From contig NW_024067666.1 in assembly GCF_009389715.1 (NCBI RefSeq), positions 3,389,001 through 3,453,000 of the forward strand: 64,000 bases of DNA, read 5' to 3'. This document shows positions 11,890 to 25,412 of the stretch, in pieces; positions within the stretch are counted from its first letter, which is position 1; every line of letters starts with the position of its first letter. Made by a program: the position numbers and the translations under genes. Under the pieces are notes generated by a model. That model searched no databases. It worked only from the letters and a program-made list of their open reading frames with translations, and had not been told where the DNA came from. The stretch is from Phoenix dactylifera (Eukaryota; Streptophyta; Magnoliopsida; Arecales; Arecaceae).

Positions 11890-14800
11890 ATGGACTTGTG
11901 GGTAGCTGCGGGAGCGAGTGGCGCGGGGTATTTGGTCGAGCGTTGGCGAAAGGTTGTGAAGAAGGGGGAGGAATGCTCGTTAGAGTCACTTCATAGAGGC
12001 TTTACTCGCACGAAACCCAAAATGCCGTCGTCGATGGACAAGAAGAATGATCGGAAGAGCTTTGAATCTGGGGGCAGTATTTTTTGTAGATTGATTCGAA
12101 GGAAAACTGCAGAAGATGCTTCTTCTTGTAATGACAAGGTCCCTTGTAATACCCCTAGAAGGTCTTTGGGATCAAGGGTTAATGCTCCATTTGAGGGAAT
12201 GGCTTCTAATGGTGGTGTTAAAGGAGACACTTTGATGAGTTCAGGCGAGTATATAAGGGACCACAATAATCTTTTGAGTTTGCAGCCGTGGATTTTTAGA
12301 AAAGACAGTACTCAAATATGTGAGGAAGGGGTGAAGGTGAATGGTGAGTTTTCTGATAAATCTGGGTATGAAATGAACAGTTTCGGCAATGCCTCACTAG
12401 TTGATGTTTCTCCGATAAGTGTGAGTCTTGGTTATGGGCATGGTAAAGGCCGAAGAACTCTTAGGAGCAGACGGTCTCGCAGGCATTCTGTGAAGCCTCT
12501 TACTTCTACAGAGACCTGTCTCGTCCCTCAGCTTTACGAAGAAAATTTTGAAATTGAAGAATATGTATTTAGTTCACTCTCGCCACCTAGTGCACAAGCT
12601 GCAAAGCCATTTGTTATAACTGATGGGAACAGAGTAATCAGCAAATCAAGCCATGAACCTTTGGGTAACAATGGCTTGCTTAAGGATGTTGGAGTTAGTT
12701 CAGGAGTGAAGGAAACTGTTGTTGGAGTTTCTCCTCTTCCAGATTTAAAGAAACTGAAACGGAAGAGCAGGGAGATGCAGAATGGAAGGTTGGTCTCTTC
12801 CACTTCTCAGAGATCCTGCAAATTTCCACATTCACAAGGTAGCATAATCAACCTCGGCTTATGCTTTTTAAGCCATGACATCTTATATATCATAATGAAC
12901 TTTCTATGTTTGTTTACCTTTTGCATTAGCGATAGACTATGTTAAGAATATGAAACTTCCTAAAATATATAACATATGAAATGAGAAAACGGCATCACAA
13001 AAAGTTTGGAATATGAACTTGCAGTGCGAAATGTTCTGAATAAAGTATTGGTATATAATCCCAAATTGTTTACACTGAATATATAATGGTTAGCTTGTTT
13101 TTTGTTAAGTGTAGTAGTTCATGAACTATTCATTCTCCTGTACATAAGGACCAGAAACCTCCTTTTGGGTCCTGACATTTGATGACTGCACACTCTGAGT
13201 CTGATTGACATCAATGCACAAATTGAATCACATAATTGATTTGTTAATTACATTATCTTGGATGTTTGCTGGATTCTTTTTTTTTTTTTTTTTTTTTTTT
13301 TTTGCGGTTGGGGGGTGGTTTTGGGGGGGTGGGGTGTCATTTGTTTTCAGGTTAAAGAATCTTATCAGATATGTAGGTCCACCTGTTGTGTCATCCTAAG
13401 TAATGGCCGATCCCGAAACCAGATAAAAATAATGATCCTATATTAGGCCCCTTTACATTTTATATTGCAAATGCTGCATTCAAATGTTCTTTTACCAATA
13501 CTATTAATGTAATATCTTCTTCAAGAAGTCCTACAATCTAGAACCCACGCCATTTTACTGTTATTGTAGGGATAGTGAATTCTGATCTGCACCCACCAAC
13601 CTACCTGGACCCACCCAGAATAAATAGGTTGGGGTAGGATTTTTTAAATTTGGGTTGTTTCTGGGTCAAGCTAAAATAGTATTGATAATAAATGGGCAGG
13701 TATGATTTTAGGCTTTTAGCCCCTTGGACCTAATGGGTCACCCTGGAGTGAACTAGATGGGAACCAGTCAGCACCCAAACCCAACATAGTTGATAGTTCT
13801 CTGATTATTTCCATGTTGTTTGGTTCTAAGCAAAAGGGGAAAAAAGGCTTATAGAGAGTAATGGATAGGACAAACTGCAGGATTTTGGAATGCATTTAGC
13901 TACTTTCTTCTTAATTAGTTTATGATTATTATATCCCAAATTTCTATTTTTTTTTTTCAATTATGATGATATAGTTGAAGTTGAATTTGATTTTGTTATT
14001 TGATCTTCGCATACCATGTTTTCCTTTGTTTTTCAGTTATATATATGATTGACAATTGAAAACTTATATGAGTTGGTGGGTGGGTGTGGGTTATGTAAAA
14101 TAGATGGCTTTGGTATGGGTTTACATTTTCCAACCTGATTATAAAAGGATCGGGTATGGGTTGATGGTTTTCTGACTTGAACCTGGCTCTACCTGACCCA
14201 ACTCATTGTCGTTTTATTTGGTGAAGGGAACAAGAAGGAAAAAAAGAAAATATGCTGAAATAATGATGTGTTTAATGCCTAAGAAATTGAAGTTTTGGAG
14301 TGATTGATGCAACCCTGTTAGCTCAGGTTCTTTGTCTACTTCGTGTCTGTAGACCATCAGTCCTTTGTGTTTCAGTGCTACTGGGTTTAAAGTTAGCTGG
14401 CTTTTCTGACCCCTGGCCTTCCAGAATGTTTGTGCTATCCGGCAAACCTTTAGTTCTGTTTGAATAAGTGGTGACTTAAACCAAGCATGTTTCTTCCTTA
14501 CAAAAGGCTGCTGAATGGTAATACTCTTCATCCTCAACGAATATTCTCAATACACATGTATTAAATAATATTTTTCCAGAAAACTAAAACACTGAAAGAG
14601 AATTGTTACCATGTAGAAAAGCACAAGGCAAACCCGTAGGAATCTCAACCAGAAGTTTGCATTGCATGATTTGCATCTAGATCAGTTTTATAATGAATAA
14701 ATTCATAGATGATGAGCAATATCCAATTTGACTATAGGTTGATTTATTTGGTGTGCATCCTCATGACAAGACTGTGCACAATTATCATAGCCAGGGATAT

Positions 14801-17742
14801 CACATGAGAACTCCCACCATTTCAAGCAAAAGGAAGGGAGGGATGGAGAGAGGGAGAGGATGTAGGATAATAAGATCAAGAGGAGTAGATATAGAATAAA
14901 TGACAGACAGAGAGAGAGATAGAATAGTAAAGAGGAAATCCTCTCATGGAATGATTTCATTTACTATTTGGAATATTTCATGACAAGTATCTTAAGAGGG
15001 AAGGAGGGAGGGTGATAGGGAGAGGGTGCTTTCGCACTAGGAGGCATGGCCAATAGGAGAAGTCATAGAAAGGGGAAAAAGAGAGGAGTAGACAAGGAGT
15101 CTTCCCATGGAATGATTTTATCCACTAGTAGGGAGATTTTATAACAATATCTTATCAAGGTTATGGATAATTGTCCCAAAAGGAAAAGATGTCCCCAGAG
15201 CAAATTTCCTTCGGATTTTAGAGGTATGGGTGGTTGGTGCCCCCAGCAATTAGGTAGGATCTCGGGAATATGTGAATGAGGAGGTCAAAGAAGTTGTTTT
15301 GATAATTTTTTCCTTCTGTTGATAAATATGGATTTTTGGGTATTTTTTATCCTGGTTTATAAACCTTACCTGTCCTTTCTGTTTTCTTAATACTATCCTT
15401 GCAACTTTTGGTGGCTTCTTGCACCGACTCCCCATGCATTGAATCCCCATGATTGGTATCTACTTGTCATCAGTATGGTTTATTTTGCATTTGGAACAAT
15501 CAGGCACTAAGACAACAGCTTCTCTAGCGTTTATTTTTAAAATTCTGTGTATGCACCCTTTCAACAGGCTCATGCATATTCTCCCTACTTGTTCAACCTA
15601 TTTGTATTTATCATCAAGACAGTTTGATCATGCATTTAGCGATATAGATCAAATATAAAGGCTCAATTTCTTGCAAAAACATTTTATTTGGTATCACAAA
15701 ACTTTTTTTCTTTATTATCGCATATGCGTGCAATGACAACACTATCATATGTAATTGCTTCAAATATCATCTATTTTCTTAGTTGTTACATTTTAGCTTT
15801 TCTTATAAGCACAAGCTTTATTCATATTCTTCAAATTCCAAGTATATTATCTGTAGTGAATCTTTTGGCTTTGGTTCGTTCTAAAACAGCTTTTCTTCTT
15901 TTTTTTCTTCCTCTTCTTTTGCTTTTTCAGAGTCACTTGATGGAACGCTTGTTTTCTGTCTTGGAGCGAGCATTGGTGTGATATCCACTATTATGTCACA
16001 TAGAAAAGAAGTTGAAAAATTAAATGACCAACTGAAGCACACACAAAACTTGGTTCAAGATTTACAGGAGGAGTTGGAGATGAAAGAATCACTGACTGTT
16101 AAGGAATTGGCTAATGAATCTTGTGGAAGCCATGGACATGATTACAGCAAGGCAAAAACAGAAGATTCTATTGAATCCTTTAAGGAGCAGGTTCCGACAT
16201 CTTATTTTCCTGAAAAAGAAACAGTGGAATGTAACAAACTGCCGTTGTCCAATGTTGAGTCAATGAGTGAAATCGAAGCAGAGCTTGAAGCTGAACTTGA
16301 GAGACTTGAATTGAACATGAATGCTGATAGTCAGGATGGAAGAATCTCTGCCTTTGGTGAGGTATAGCCTAAACCTATAGATTATCAAAGCCTAAGCACT
16401 AAATTAATACAATGAAATGTTTATTTGTCATTTGTTTGCTGGAACTTCTCTTGTTTCTTATTTTAACCTAATATATCCTTTGAACTGGCATTTTAGTAGT
16501 GGATGTTCTGTGACATTTTTCAAATAAAACTTGCTAAGTAGGATTGTTTTATATTTTTCTGTCTCTCTTACGCATGCCCAGACTTGACATTGTTGTATGC
16601 AGTAATTTCTCATGGATAAAAGAATATAATATTTTTCTTTTCAAAAGAGTATTATATTTCATTCTCGGAATTAGCAACAGTATTATCACAATTAATCTAA
16701 TTCACAGCTATTCTCGATCACGCTTGTCTTGCATGCTTTTATTGCAATTGAAATTTCTTTAATCATGATATTTTCATCTTTTGTGTCATCTAAGTGATGA
16801 CAGTCATATGATGGAGCCAGTAACTATTTTGTGATGGTTGGTTCGATGTTTACATACTATTTCCCCTTTACTCCTGGTAGAAATCTAAATGCCTCATTTG
16901 ATTTTACGAAAGTTTTAGTTTACAAGATGGAAATCTGATTGCAGTTTGATGAAGACCTCATAGCTGATGTCGTTCATGGGGAGCTGCGAGAAGATATGCT
17001 TGAAGGGGGAGTTCATAACAGGAAAGGTGATAATGATACAGACAGCAAGAGAACCTCCACAACTGAGACACATGATGCGAATTATGCTATCTCACCTAGA
17101 GAGCTCAGCTTACGGCTCCATGAAGTGATCCAACTCAGACTAGAAGGACGAATTAAAGAGCTTGAAGGGGCACTCGAGCAAAGCCAGAAGCAAGTGCAGT
17201 TGATGGAAGTTGATAGAGTTCTCTCTCAGAAAGCCTTCTCGAGCAGTGATGTGGGATCCTATTCCACCCAAGAAAGCCTGACCAGGATGGGAACTGATAA
17301 TTCTCCAAGTCAAGCAGTCTGCTTAAACCTAACAGGAGACGCATTAAATGCATATGATGAGGCGTATGAGGAGTTCTTGCAAATGCCCAATACTGAGGAG
17401 GAGAATGTGCAATTAACCGCCAACGTGAGTAATAAAAAATTTTGTATGGATGGGCTGCATGCCGATTGGAGTCCGATATGGGGTATGGAAGGTGGCAGTG
17501 CAGACAAGTTACCAAGATGTGCACAATTTTTTGAAAAGGAGCCAAGAGAGGAGCAGTTTAAGCAAAGCAAGGAATCAAATGATGCTCATGAGAGCCATGG
17601 AGATAATGAAGATGAATCTGATGATGATGATGATGATGTTGTTGTTGATGATGAATTGATCCAACAGATTGTAGAGAGGACAAGGCAAGGGTCACCTGTA
17701 GTGTTACATGCTCAAAGAATGCTCTTTTCATTGGATGAGTAA
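11890..17742 (+). CDS. POLAR-like protein (stomatal-lineage polarity family)
   Basis: The founding member of this family, POLAR, marks the cell cortex during asymmetric division in the stomatal lineage and scaffolds kinases. Three exons (11890-12838, 15931-16361, 16945-17742) join in phase to 725 residues. The N-terminus MDLWVAAGASGAGYLVERW is typical of the family. The second exon opens with SLDGTLVFCLGASIGVIST (about residues 318-336), a short hydrophobic stretch that could touch membrane. It is followed by a coiled coil (about 339-375) and the family motif MSEIEAELEAELERLELNM (about 428-446). The third exon holds LSLRLHEVIQLRLEGRIKEL (about 515-534) with more coiled coil, then an acidic run encoded by GAT repeats near residues 690-705. 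Intron 1 is 3.1 kb. Whether this copy acts in stomata is not shown by sequence; the C-terminal coiled-coil block is shared by several paralogues. Confidence 0.85.
13277..13303 (+). repeat. Poly-T tract in POLAR-like intron 1
   Basis: Twenty-seven consecutive T are followed by a G-rich run to about 13335. This could be the A-tail of an old retroposed sequence in minus orientation or simple slippage. No coding remnant lies beside it. Confidence 0.8.
13585..14206. repeat. Degenerate GGGTTGGG/CCAACCC repeat arms in POLAR-like intron 1
   Basis: Two stretches rich in ACCCAACC and GGGTTGGG variants (about 13585-13790 and 14065-14206) flank AT-rich DNA inside the intron. They resemble the text of the element at 48827-49147. 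I could not align clear terminal inverted repeats, so family and borders are uncertain. Confidence 0.35.
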
Positions 17743-18567
17743 ATGAGGAGGAAGGTTTGTTTTTGCTTCAGCTTGAGAAAGGTTGCTCATTTCCATGAGC
17801 AAACCATTAAGCATCTTGAATCAACTAGGCTCATGATTACAATCTGAAAATAATACTTGGAATTGCCAGATTAAGAGACTAACCACATCACCTGTCCTGA
17901 AATCGCAACTGTTACGTACTGCACGTAATTATTATTGAATAAGAATCTTATGCCATGAGCTAAAGAATAAAAGCTCTCATGACAAACAGCGTTGTAGTAT
18001 AGAAAACTGAAACAGAACGTAAAACCTTGCTAGCACTCTAGATCCACATTGTATTTTGCTGAACCAATGGTCCTCAGACCGTGCAGAGCATCAGCCATAG
18101 AATAATCCAAGCCTGAATCTGAGGACCTAGTCTGTAGAACCATTCAATAACTTCCCATTTATAAAAGCTGAATCATATATTGCAATAAGAAATCCTGATT
18201 CGGATTTTTGGTGGTTCACTTGCAGATAGGACAATAATTTGTAAAGCCTTGTAAAATTTATATAAGGGGGAAAGGCCATATCAACCTGTACAGAGAAAGA
18301 CAGTCATTCTCTAAAGCAAAACCCATTGCATCTTTCCCATCAAATTTGAAACAATTTATCAAAAATTACTTTTCAACTGATTAAGAACAAAAAAGTCCAA
18401 TCCCATACCTTCATTGTCCAAAATTTTGAAACAAAGATCAAGGAAAAGATAACAAAGAGATGTAACACAGGATATATTGTCCCCCAAGTTTAGGCTCAAT
18501 GCTTAGTTTGTGTCATCCTAGCTGTTCTATTCTCACTTGGATGTGGTAGGTGAGCTTGGTGCTTTAA
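17743..18567. other. Convergent 3' region between the POLAR-like and GRP genes
   Basis: The two genes converge here, so this stretch should hold both 3' UTRs. Several AATAA-type motifs occur on both strands. I see no other gene. Confidence 0.5.
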
Positions 18568-21500
18568 TCAGGCTTGCTTGGTGGCATGGCCATCGGGCTC
18601 ATCAAACTCATGATTGCTGCCCAAATCCGGGTTGCTGTTATCATAACCACCACCTGTGCTGCTGCTCGTAGTGCTATTATACTGGTTGCTACCACTACCA
18701 TAGCCGATTGTCCCGCTCCCACCATACCCACCTGAGCTGCTGCCACTGGCATAGCCGTTGCCGGCAACACCACCAACATAGTTGTCACTGTAACCATCAC
18801 CTCCAGCAATAGTGTAATTTCCACCACCTGTGCTACCCCCATAATTCCCACCATAGTTTTCGCTACCACCACCACCACCACCTCCACCAACAGTATAATT
18901 CCCACCGGCGGTGCTTCCACCATTTCCAGCACTGTTTCCACCATAGTTGCCAGGCCTACTGCTGTAGTTATTTCCACCGTAGGTACCTCCACTAGTGCTA
19001 TAGCTATCCCCACCGTAGTTACCGCCGCCACTGTTGTAGCTATCCCCACCGTAGTTACCGCCGCCGCCACTGTTGTAGCTATCCCCACCATAGTTACCAC
19101 CACCACTAGCATAGCCGCCGCCACCATAAGCGCCATAGCCGCCGCCACCATAAGCGCCATAGCCGCCGGCACCATAGCCACCACCACTGCCATATGCGCT
19201 GCGGCGTTCATTAGCATAGTTTACTCTAACAATGCGGCCATGTAGATCCTAATCACAATGGAATAAGAGGCCATAAATGACACCTGATCTAGGAGTTGCA
19301 GCATTTTTCACGTAAAAAAGGCCTACAATATGCTGACTTGAAAAATAAAAAAGTTCTGCAAGTCCAGTAATCATTCAATTCTATTAAGCTGGTTACAGGT
19401 GATTTTTTTGTTTCTATAAAATGAGACAAAGACATGGTCTTGCAAATACAAATAACATACAAAGGTAGTCCTCACGCCAATCTATAAGAAGTCAACAACT
19501 CAATTATGGGCAACAGCTTACAGGAAAGAAGTGTTGTTGTGGCATGACATATGCTAAGCTGATAGATGGACTTAAGCCCCCTAAAGCATCTAAGAGTGTG
19601 TTTGGAATTGGTTTTGATCTTTTTTTCGAATTGCTTTTCAAAAAGCGTTGTCATAAAAGTGCATCAAAAAAAATCATGCATGGTGTAAAAGCACTCACCA
19701 ATGAAGGAGACAAGTGCATACAAAAATGTAGACACAAATGGGTTTCATCAACTTCAGGTCTGATTTAAACTAAATCTAACACAAATTGGACATGAATTTT
19801 AAAAAGACAGGAGACGAAGCAATACTCAAGTTAATATAATTTTGTTTGATCCAATTGTTGTAGAAAATAAATCTGATATGCTTGCCCTTTAGTGTCTGCA
19901 TTAAGAACTTAGATCCAACCCGCATGTTTAAATATTGGATTTGGATTTCAGTTCATGATGATAAGATTAAATTTGGTTAAATTGCACCTCCAAACATTTT
20001 GTTCTTGAAAGAGTCAGTCAAATTTAGAAACATTGTCATGGATTCAAAAAAGCATAAAACCAATAGCGAGATCTTTTAGCTTCTGCTGAAAGCTGCTTTC
20101 TGACTACTGCTTACTTGATAAGAAACTATTATATGGCACTTCTAAACACAAACTTTTCCTATGAAAAGTGTTTTTTGCTTTAAAATCCACTAAAGAGTCA
20201 TGCTAAACAAGCCCAGTGTCACCCACACAGACATCCATTAGTTACCTACTCAAATGCACTAACTTTCTTGTTGCCTTGTCTAACTTGCATAAGACATCTC
20301 AAGTTTCTTTTCTTGCAAACATTCTAGATTTTGTCCAATGGATGTAAAGGAAATTGTCATCAACTCAAAATGTACTCCTGGCTATACATTTTTTTTAAAA
20401 AATTTCAATGTTACATGTCAAATGTTCCAAATTGAGATCTTTATTCTTCCTAAATGAGCTCAGATTGTGATCCATTTGCTTATCTCACCCTCGGTAAGAC
20501 AAATTTAGTCACTCCATCATCTTTCCTTGTTTAAAGGTGTGAGAAAAAAATAAGACAAGTTCATTAATTCAAAGTGCAAAAGAATTATGAAAGTCATGAA
20601 ATTTTGTTTGTTAGGAAGATTTTGTTCCAAAATGTACTGAGGAGATTGAGACAAATACGAAATTAAAATTCAATTGAAGCACTCAATTCAAACATTATTA
20701 AGTGGCAAGAAATGGCACACATGGGTTAGTAATGAATATCATTTTATCAATCAAATCAATACACATTATTTTAGCAACTTTATATGTGGAAAGAAGTTTA
20801 TATTATATATGTGTGTTGATTTAATCAATTGTCATAAACAACATATTTTGCTCTTTTCAAGAAGAAGAAAGGTCTTCATTTTAAAAGGATGCTCAGGTAC
20901 CTCCTCTTCATCCTACTATATGCATGATAAATTAATATTATGCACATCACTTTTTATTAGAAGAGGCCAACTCAAGTGAGTAAAAAAAAAATTAAATTCA
21001 AGTACATGAAGAGGAAATGAGCCCTGTTCTGACAAATAACCATTGATATTATCAAGGCTGAAAAGAACATTTTCTAAGGCTAACTGCCATATAAGTCAAA
21101 ATGTGCATCAAAGGGGAAGCAAAGTTTAAGATCAGCATCGCAGACAACGATGTTGAATTGAGTTCTGGTACTGGATAGGGGTCTTGCAATAAGGTTGAAT
21201 AGTCACCATAAACTGGAAGACCAAACAAGAATTGGAGGCTTGGTAGTAGTACAGTATTAATAGGAATAGTTGTTTTAAGATAAAACTTTGGATGTACAGC
21301 ATACTTTTCCAAATCTCGATAAGCTCTTCAGTTCATTAAGGATTTAAACGGCAATTTGATGGATATTATCATTTTTTTGTTTTCAAATATAAACAACAAT
21401 ATGTTTACTGAGCTAAGTGCTTGAATTCATGGAGGCTCTACTTTAAGATTGACTTATAAATTATAATTCAAATAATTAACAAGAAGATGTCTCATTTTTA

Positions 21501-21994
21501 GTACCTTTCCATCCATGCTACTGATGGCAGCAGAGGCCTCTTCACTTGATGTGAAAGTTATAAAGCCAAACCCTCTGGACCTACCAGTTTCCCGATCCAT
21601 GATAATCCTAGCTGCACAGAAGGAAAATCTGAACTGAAGGAAAAATCACGTACAAATCATTGCTATCAGAAACAGTTTGCTAGGGAAAAAAAAAGAAAAA
21701 TTGGATAAAACACATACCTTCAATTACTTCACCATAGCTGGTGAAGGCTTCTCTTAAGCTCTGATCGTCTGTGCTATATGAGAGTCCTATAAGATAGGTA
21801 TTTTGGACATCAAAAGATGTGAGATACCTAGAATCTTTTTTTTAAAAAAAAAGGAGAAAATAAGATTGGAAGTAATAGGGCAAACCTCCAACGAATAGCT
21901 TTGAGGATGACATGCATCGTATTGCTTGGTATATGGACGGATTGGAAGTTATAGTTTGCTTAATCAGATTACCGACTTTATTAACAAAAGCCAT
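18568..21994 (-). CDS. Glycine-rich RNA-binding protein, mitochondrial type
   Basis: It is an RRM protein that binds single-stranded RNA or DNA. Plant members of this type are imported into mitochondria and act in RNA editing, splicing or cold response. Four coding exons on the minus strand (21994-21886, 21786-21718, 21611-21505, 19248-18568) join in phase to 321 residues. The N-terminus MAFVNKVGNLIKQTI and the later IYQAIRCMSSSKLF look like a mitochondrial presequence running into the RRM. RNP2 is LFVGGL (33-38) and RNP1 is RGFGFITF (72-79). The RRM ends in DLHGRIVRVNYANERR at the start of the last exon. After about residue 112 comes a long Gly/Tyr/Ser domain with GGYG, GGGNYGG and YGGDSYN-like units. 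The last 30 or so residues are different: charged and Asn/Asp-rich, ending ATKQA. The 2.3 kb intron before the last exon separates the RRM from the glycine-rich domain. Confidence 0.93.
19595..20215. mobile_element. Possible hAT-like MITE in the GRP intron
   Basis: The left end (TGTTTGGAAT) and the reversed right end (TGTTTAGCAT) match at 8 of 10 bases, and both belong to the TGTTTGG-type termini common in plant MITEs. The middle is AT-rich and non-coding. No target duplication could be confirmed, so this is a weak call. Confidence 0.3.
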
Positions 21995-22003
21995 TGTTAA
22001 GAA

Positions 22004-23442
22004 TCTGAAACCAATGCACCAAGAAACATGGAAACTATCAGAAATTTGTTGCTGGAATAGAACGGCGTAGAAAACTAATCATCTATGCAACATTGATTTC
22101 ATCTTTGCAAAATCCATTATTCAGAATCTCAAACCATTGTCCAGAGAAAGATGAAAAACTATGAGTCTGTTTTGAAATAGAATACAATAGTTATGCTATA
22201 TAAAATTGGTTACCTCTTATGCACTCATTTTGGAGGGTGACAAGCATGAGTTGGACATAGACAAGACAAGCTTTAAGCCAAATTCTTAGCTCTAAGCACA
22301 TAAGCATTTAGAGCATTAAGATTGGATCCGCATTCCATAGAGCAATTGCAATGGACTAATGGCTCCGGTCACCTCTCAATTAGCAAAAATGAAAACTCTA
22401 TCTAATATTCCATCAACCTCATATTGCTACAGTGAGTAACAGTTTTCAAAGTGTGACTATAGATGAAGGTTGCATTGATATCAATTGATTATGCATACAG
22501 ATACATGCAAAACTACAGTAAAGATAATACACCAATGAGTAGGCTCAGCATCCAAACAATTTTGGACAGGATAGCTCAAGCGATCAACAGGACATCTCCT
22601 TAATCAGCACTATCCTAAAGTTTATCATGATCCAGCCTTTTGGCATCAATTGTTAGATGCCTTATAATGCCTTAGTATGTACTTCAATAAATATGAACTG
22701 CAAACCCCAATAAAAAAGCAATAACAAAAATTTTGAAAAAGAGAAAATTTCAACTCCATCATTTAATCTACCACCATTCAATTTAGATATATTTTCAATT
22801 AATAAGGCAATAAGCTCGAAAACAATTATATACATATATATAAACTAAAAAGGAAAAAAGAAAAAAAAACAAGACAGCAGCGAATAAATCAAAACCAAGA
22901 TAGCTAGAATGCTTCAACTTCAGCATCGTCCTGATTATATCACCCAAATGAAATTGACCAGAATCAACGAAAAAAATAATAAAAGGTATATAGACATATG
23001 ATATAATCAACGAAAGCATTTTCTATTTCCTGATACAACAAGTATATTAACAAAAAGAAAAAAAATCTTGGAACAATACCAACATCAGTCATCACCATCC
23101 ACATACACATCAAAATCTTCACTATCCCAACACATATGCAAGAGAAAAACAAAAAAAAAAGGCGGGAACGCCGCAGCATAATAACAGCAAAAGAAAGAGC
23201 TACAAAACAAAGAGTAATCGATTCCCAAACTAATAATATCTATACATGAACTCTTAAAAGAGAAACGAAAAGATTAAAGAATGCCTCCGCCCAGAAGCAT
23301 GGAACCCTAAAAATTAAGATATGGCAATTAGGGTTAGGGTTTTAGAGGCGCAGTACCTGAGAGAGGTTTCCTCGACGACAGCCCTCGAGGTTTTAGGAAA
23401 AGAGCCGGCTTTTGAGGTCGCCGTGCATCAGGGGGTTTTATA
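22004..23442 (-). promoter_or_regulatory. GRP promoter, 5' UTR and leader intron
   Basis: On the minus strand a TATA box, TATAAAA, lies at 23442-23436. A non-coding first exon ends at 23357 with the donor CTCTCAG|GTACTG. The matching acceptor TTTCAG ends at 22005, ten bases before the ATG at 21994, so the leader intron is 23356-22005 (about 1.35 kb). Close to the donor the intron carries the telo-box-like run AAAACCCTAACCCTAA (about 23342-23327). This motif is common near the starts of translation-related and RNA-binding plant genes. Confidence 0.65.
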
Positions 23443-24866
23443 GGGCCGTCGGCATTCGGGGAGGAGTACTGACCGTTGGATTAGAGCAGCGGGTTGATAT
23501 CATTTGGAAGGAAAGGCGTCGGGTGATAATTCTGGTGATCCTGCGGAAGGAAAATCCTTAGCCTGTTTCTGCATTCTATTAGAACTTTTAATTTTTTCCA
23601 ATATAGAGCACAAACATATGCAAGGAGTCATATTACTTTGGTGAAGATAGAATTATATGAAATTATTGGTATTCCGATGGTACACAATGTACAACAATTG
23701 TAGCTAATTCTTTTTTGATTAGCAGAAAACAACCAACTTTTTGTGCAAGTATGATATGTATCAATTTTGAATTATTTTGGTCATGACACATGAAATACCA
23801 CCATATTGCGGCTTCTCTTTAAATGAATCATGTTTTTTCTTCCTATAAGCTGAAGAATGATATAAAAGATCGATACAATATATTATGATATTGTTCGTAT
23901 GATCGGGCAGGTATTGATGGTGAGGATCAAAATAAAACTCTATTACGATGATGAAATTAGTGGGAAGTTTGGTTCAATAGAATCGAACATGACCCTAGCA
24001 ACAAATCTTGGTTTACTGTTAGTAAGAATGCTTGATTACAATTGATCATAGCTTGATGTAACTGCAGGTTCATATATATTTGCTAAAACATGCAACATTT
24101 TCCTAACATATTTGAAAACACTTTCAAAGTGAACTAAGGAACTACCTTGATAAAAGTTCAACCAGTTAGGGTTTTCTAAGTTGAAAACAAATTAAGGGTC
24201 CACTGATATTTGTTTGTGAAGAATTTGGCACATCATCAAGCACTTAATTGGATTTGTACTTGCTTTGAAGCTCAAGATTCCAAAATTGTGCCTACAATAA
24301 CTGATTCAATTTATGAATCAAGTCAAAGCCATACCACATGATTTGTATAAAAATATTAAATGCATACTCAGAAATTCAAGACAATCTCCTCGTCTTCTTC
24401 CTTTATCTCCATATTTTTTTATTATTATCTGAGTGATACAATATATTCATCATGAATAAACAAATGTTGGATTTTTTTTATTTTTGTAAAATATTTTACA
24501 ATTTACTTATTATTAGACATAACTTGAAAAGGGATTTGCTTGAAATTGATCTTTCTAAAAAAAAATATTTCCTTATTCTTTCTAAGCAATATTTTACAAT
24601 ATCTTATGAAATATAAAACACTCTAATTTGAAAATACTATATGCCCATAGCTAATAGTTGGTGTGTCATTGTCCTATCATGTTCTAATTTTGTTGTCATA
24701 TCACATCCAAGTCACTAAACTTTAAACTTTTCATGACTCCAAGGGTAAAAGAAGGTCTAAGAGCAAATCAGTTAGAAAAGTAAGTTATTTTTACCAAAGA
24801 ATTTGTACTACCCTTGAGAAGATCAACCAATCATAAAATGAACACATGGCCTTTAAACCCATTTTC
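23443..24866. other. AT-rich spacer without recognisable genes
   Basis: It has only short chance frames. I see no tRNA-like or coding signal. Confidence 0.5.
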
Positions 24867-25412
24867 ACAATTTGTAGATCATTTAATCTAGGATTTTTTG
24901 CACGAATACCCTCCTAAATATCAAATTTTGCGTGAATACCCTTTCAAAATCGATATTTGCATGTATACCCTTTTAAAATACTTGTTTTACTATTCTATCC
25001 TTTTTTTAATTCTTGTTTTTGCATATGTAACCATGCCATCTAACGCCGTTAAAAAATTAACAGTTCCAAATTAAAATAACTAAAACATCCTTAATGGGTA
25101 GATGTGGAAACAGAAATATTTATAAAGGATCGCGATCGCGACTCCGATGGCAGAAGAAAAAGACAGAGACAATAGCATAATTTTAAAATTTTATCTTATT
25201 TTTAATTAATATAAATATGATTTTTCTTAACACCATTAGAACAATTGTTATTTTAGGAGCATTTGTGTAATAACACAGTTTTATGAGGGTATATATGTAA
25301 ATATTAATTTTAGAAGGATATCCATGCAAAATCTGATATTTAGAAGGGTATTCATGTAAAAAATTCTTTGATCTCTTAAAAAAAAAAAGAAGACAATTTG
25401 TAGATCATTTAA
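24867..25412. mobile_element. Fold-back (MITE-like) insertion with 20-bp flanking direct repeats
   Basis: The identical 20-mer ACAATTTGTAGATCATTTAA occurs at 24867-24886 and 25393-25412. Between them lies a 506-bp AT-rich segment whose two ends are inverted copies over about 88 bases. The left arm starts near 24891 and the right arm ends near 25362; both read like GAATACCCT.CTAAATATCA and about 80 percent of bases agree. An A-rich run (25378-25389) sits between the right arm and the second 20-mer. A shorter 9-base near-duplication (TTTAATCTA / TTTGATCTC) lies directly against the arms. It has no coding capacity. Confidence 0.7.

Noticed and set aside
18564-19217. 217-codon frame on the minus strand within the glycine-rich exon
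   Set aside because: It is the alternate frame of GGN repeats (Met/Val/Ala-rich); the real frame continues the RRM from 19248.
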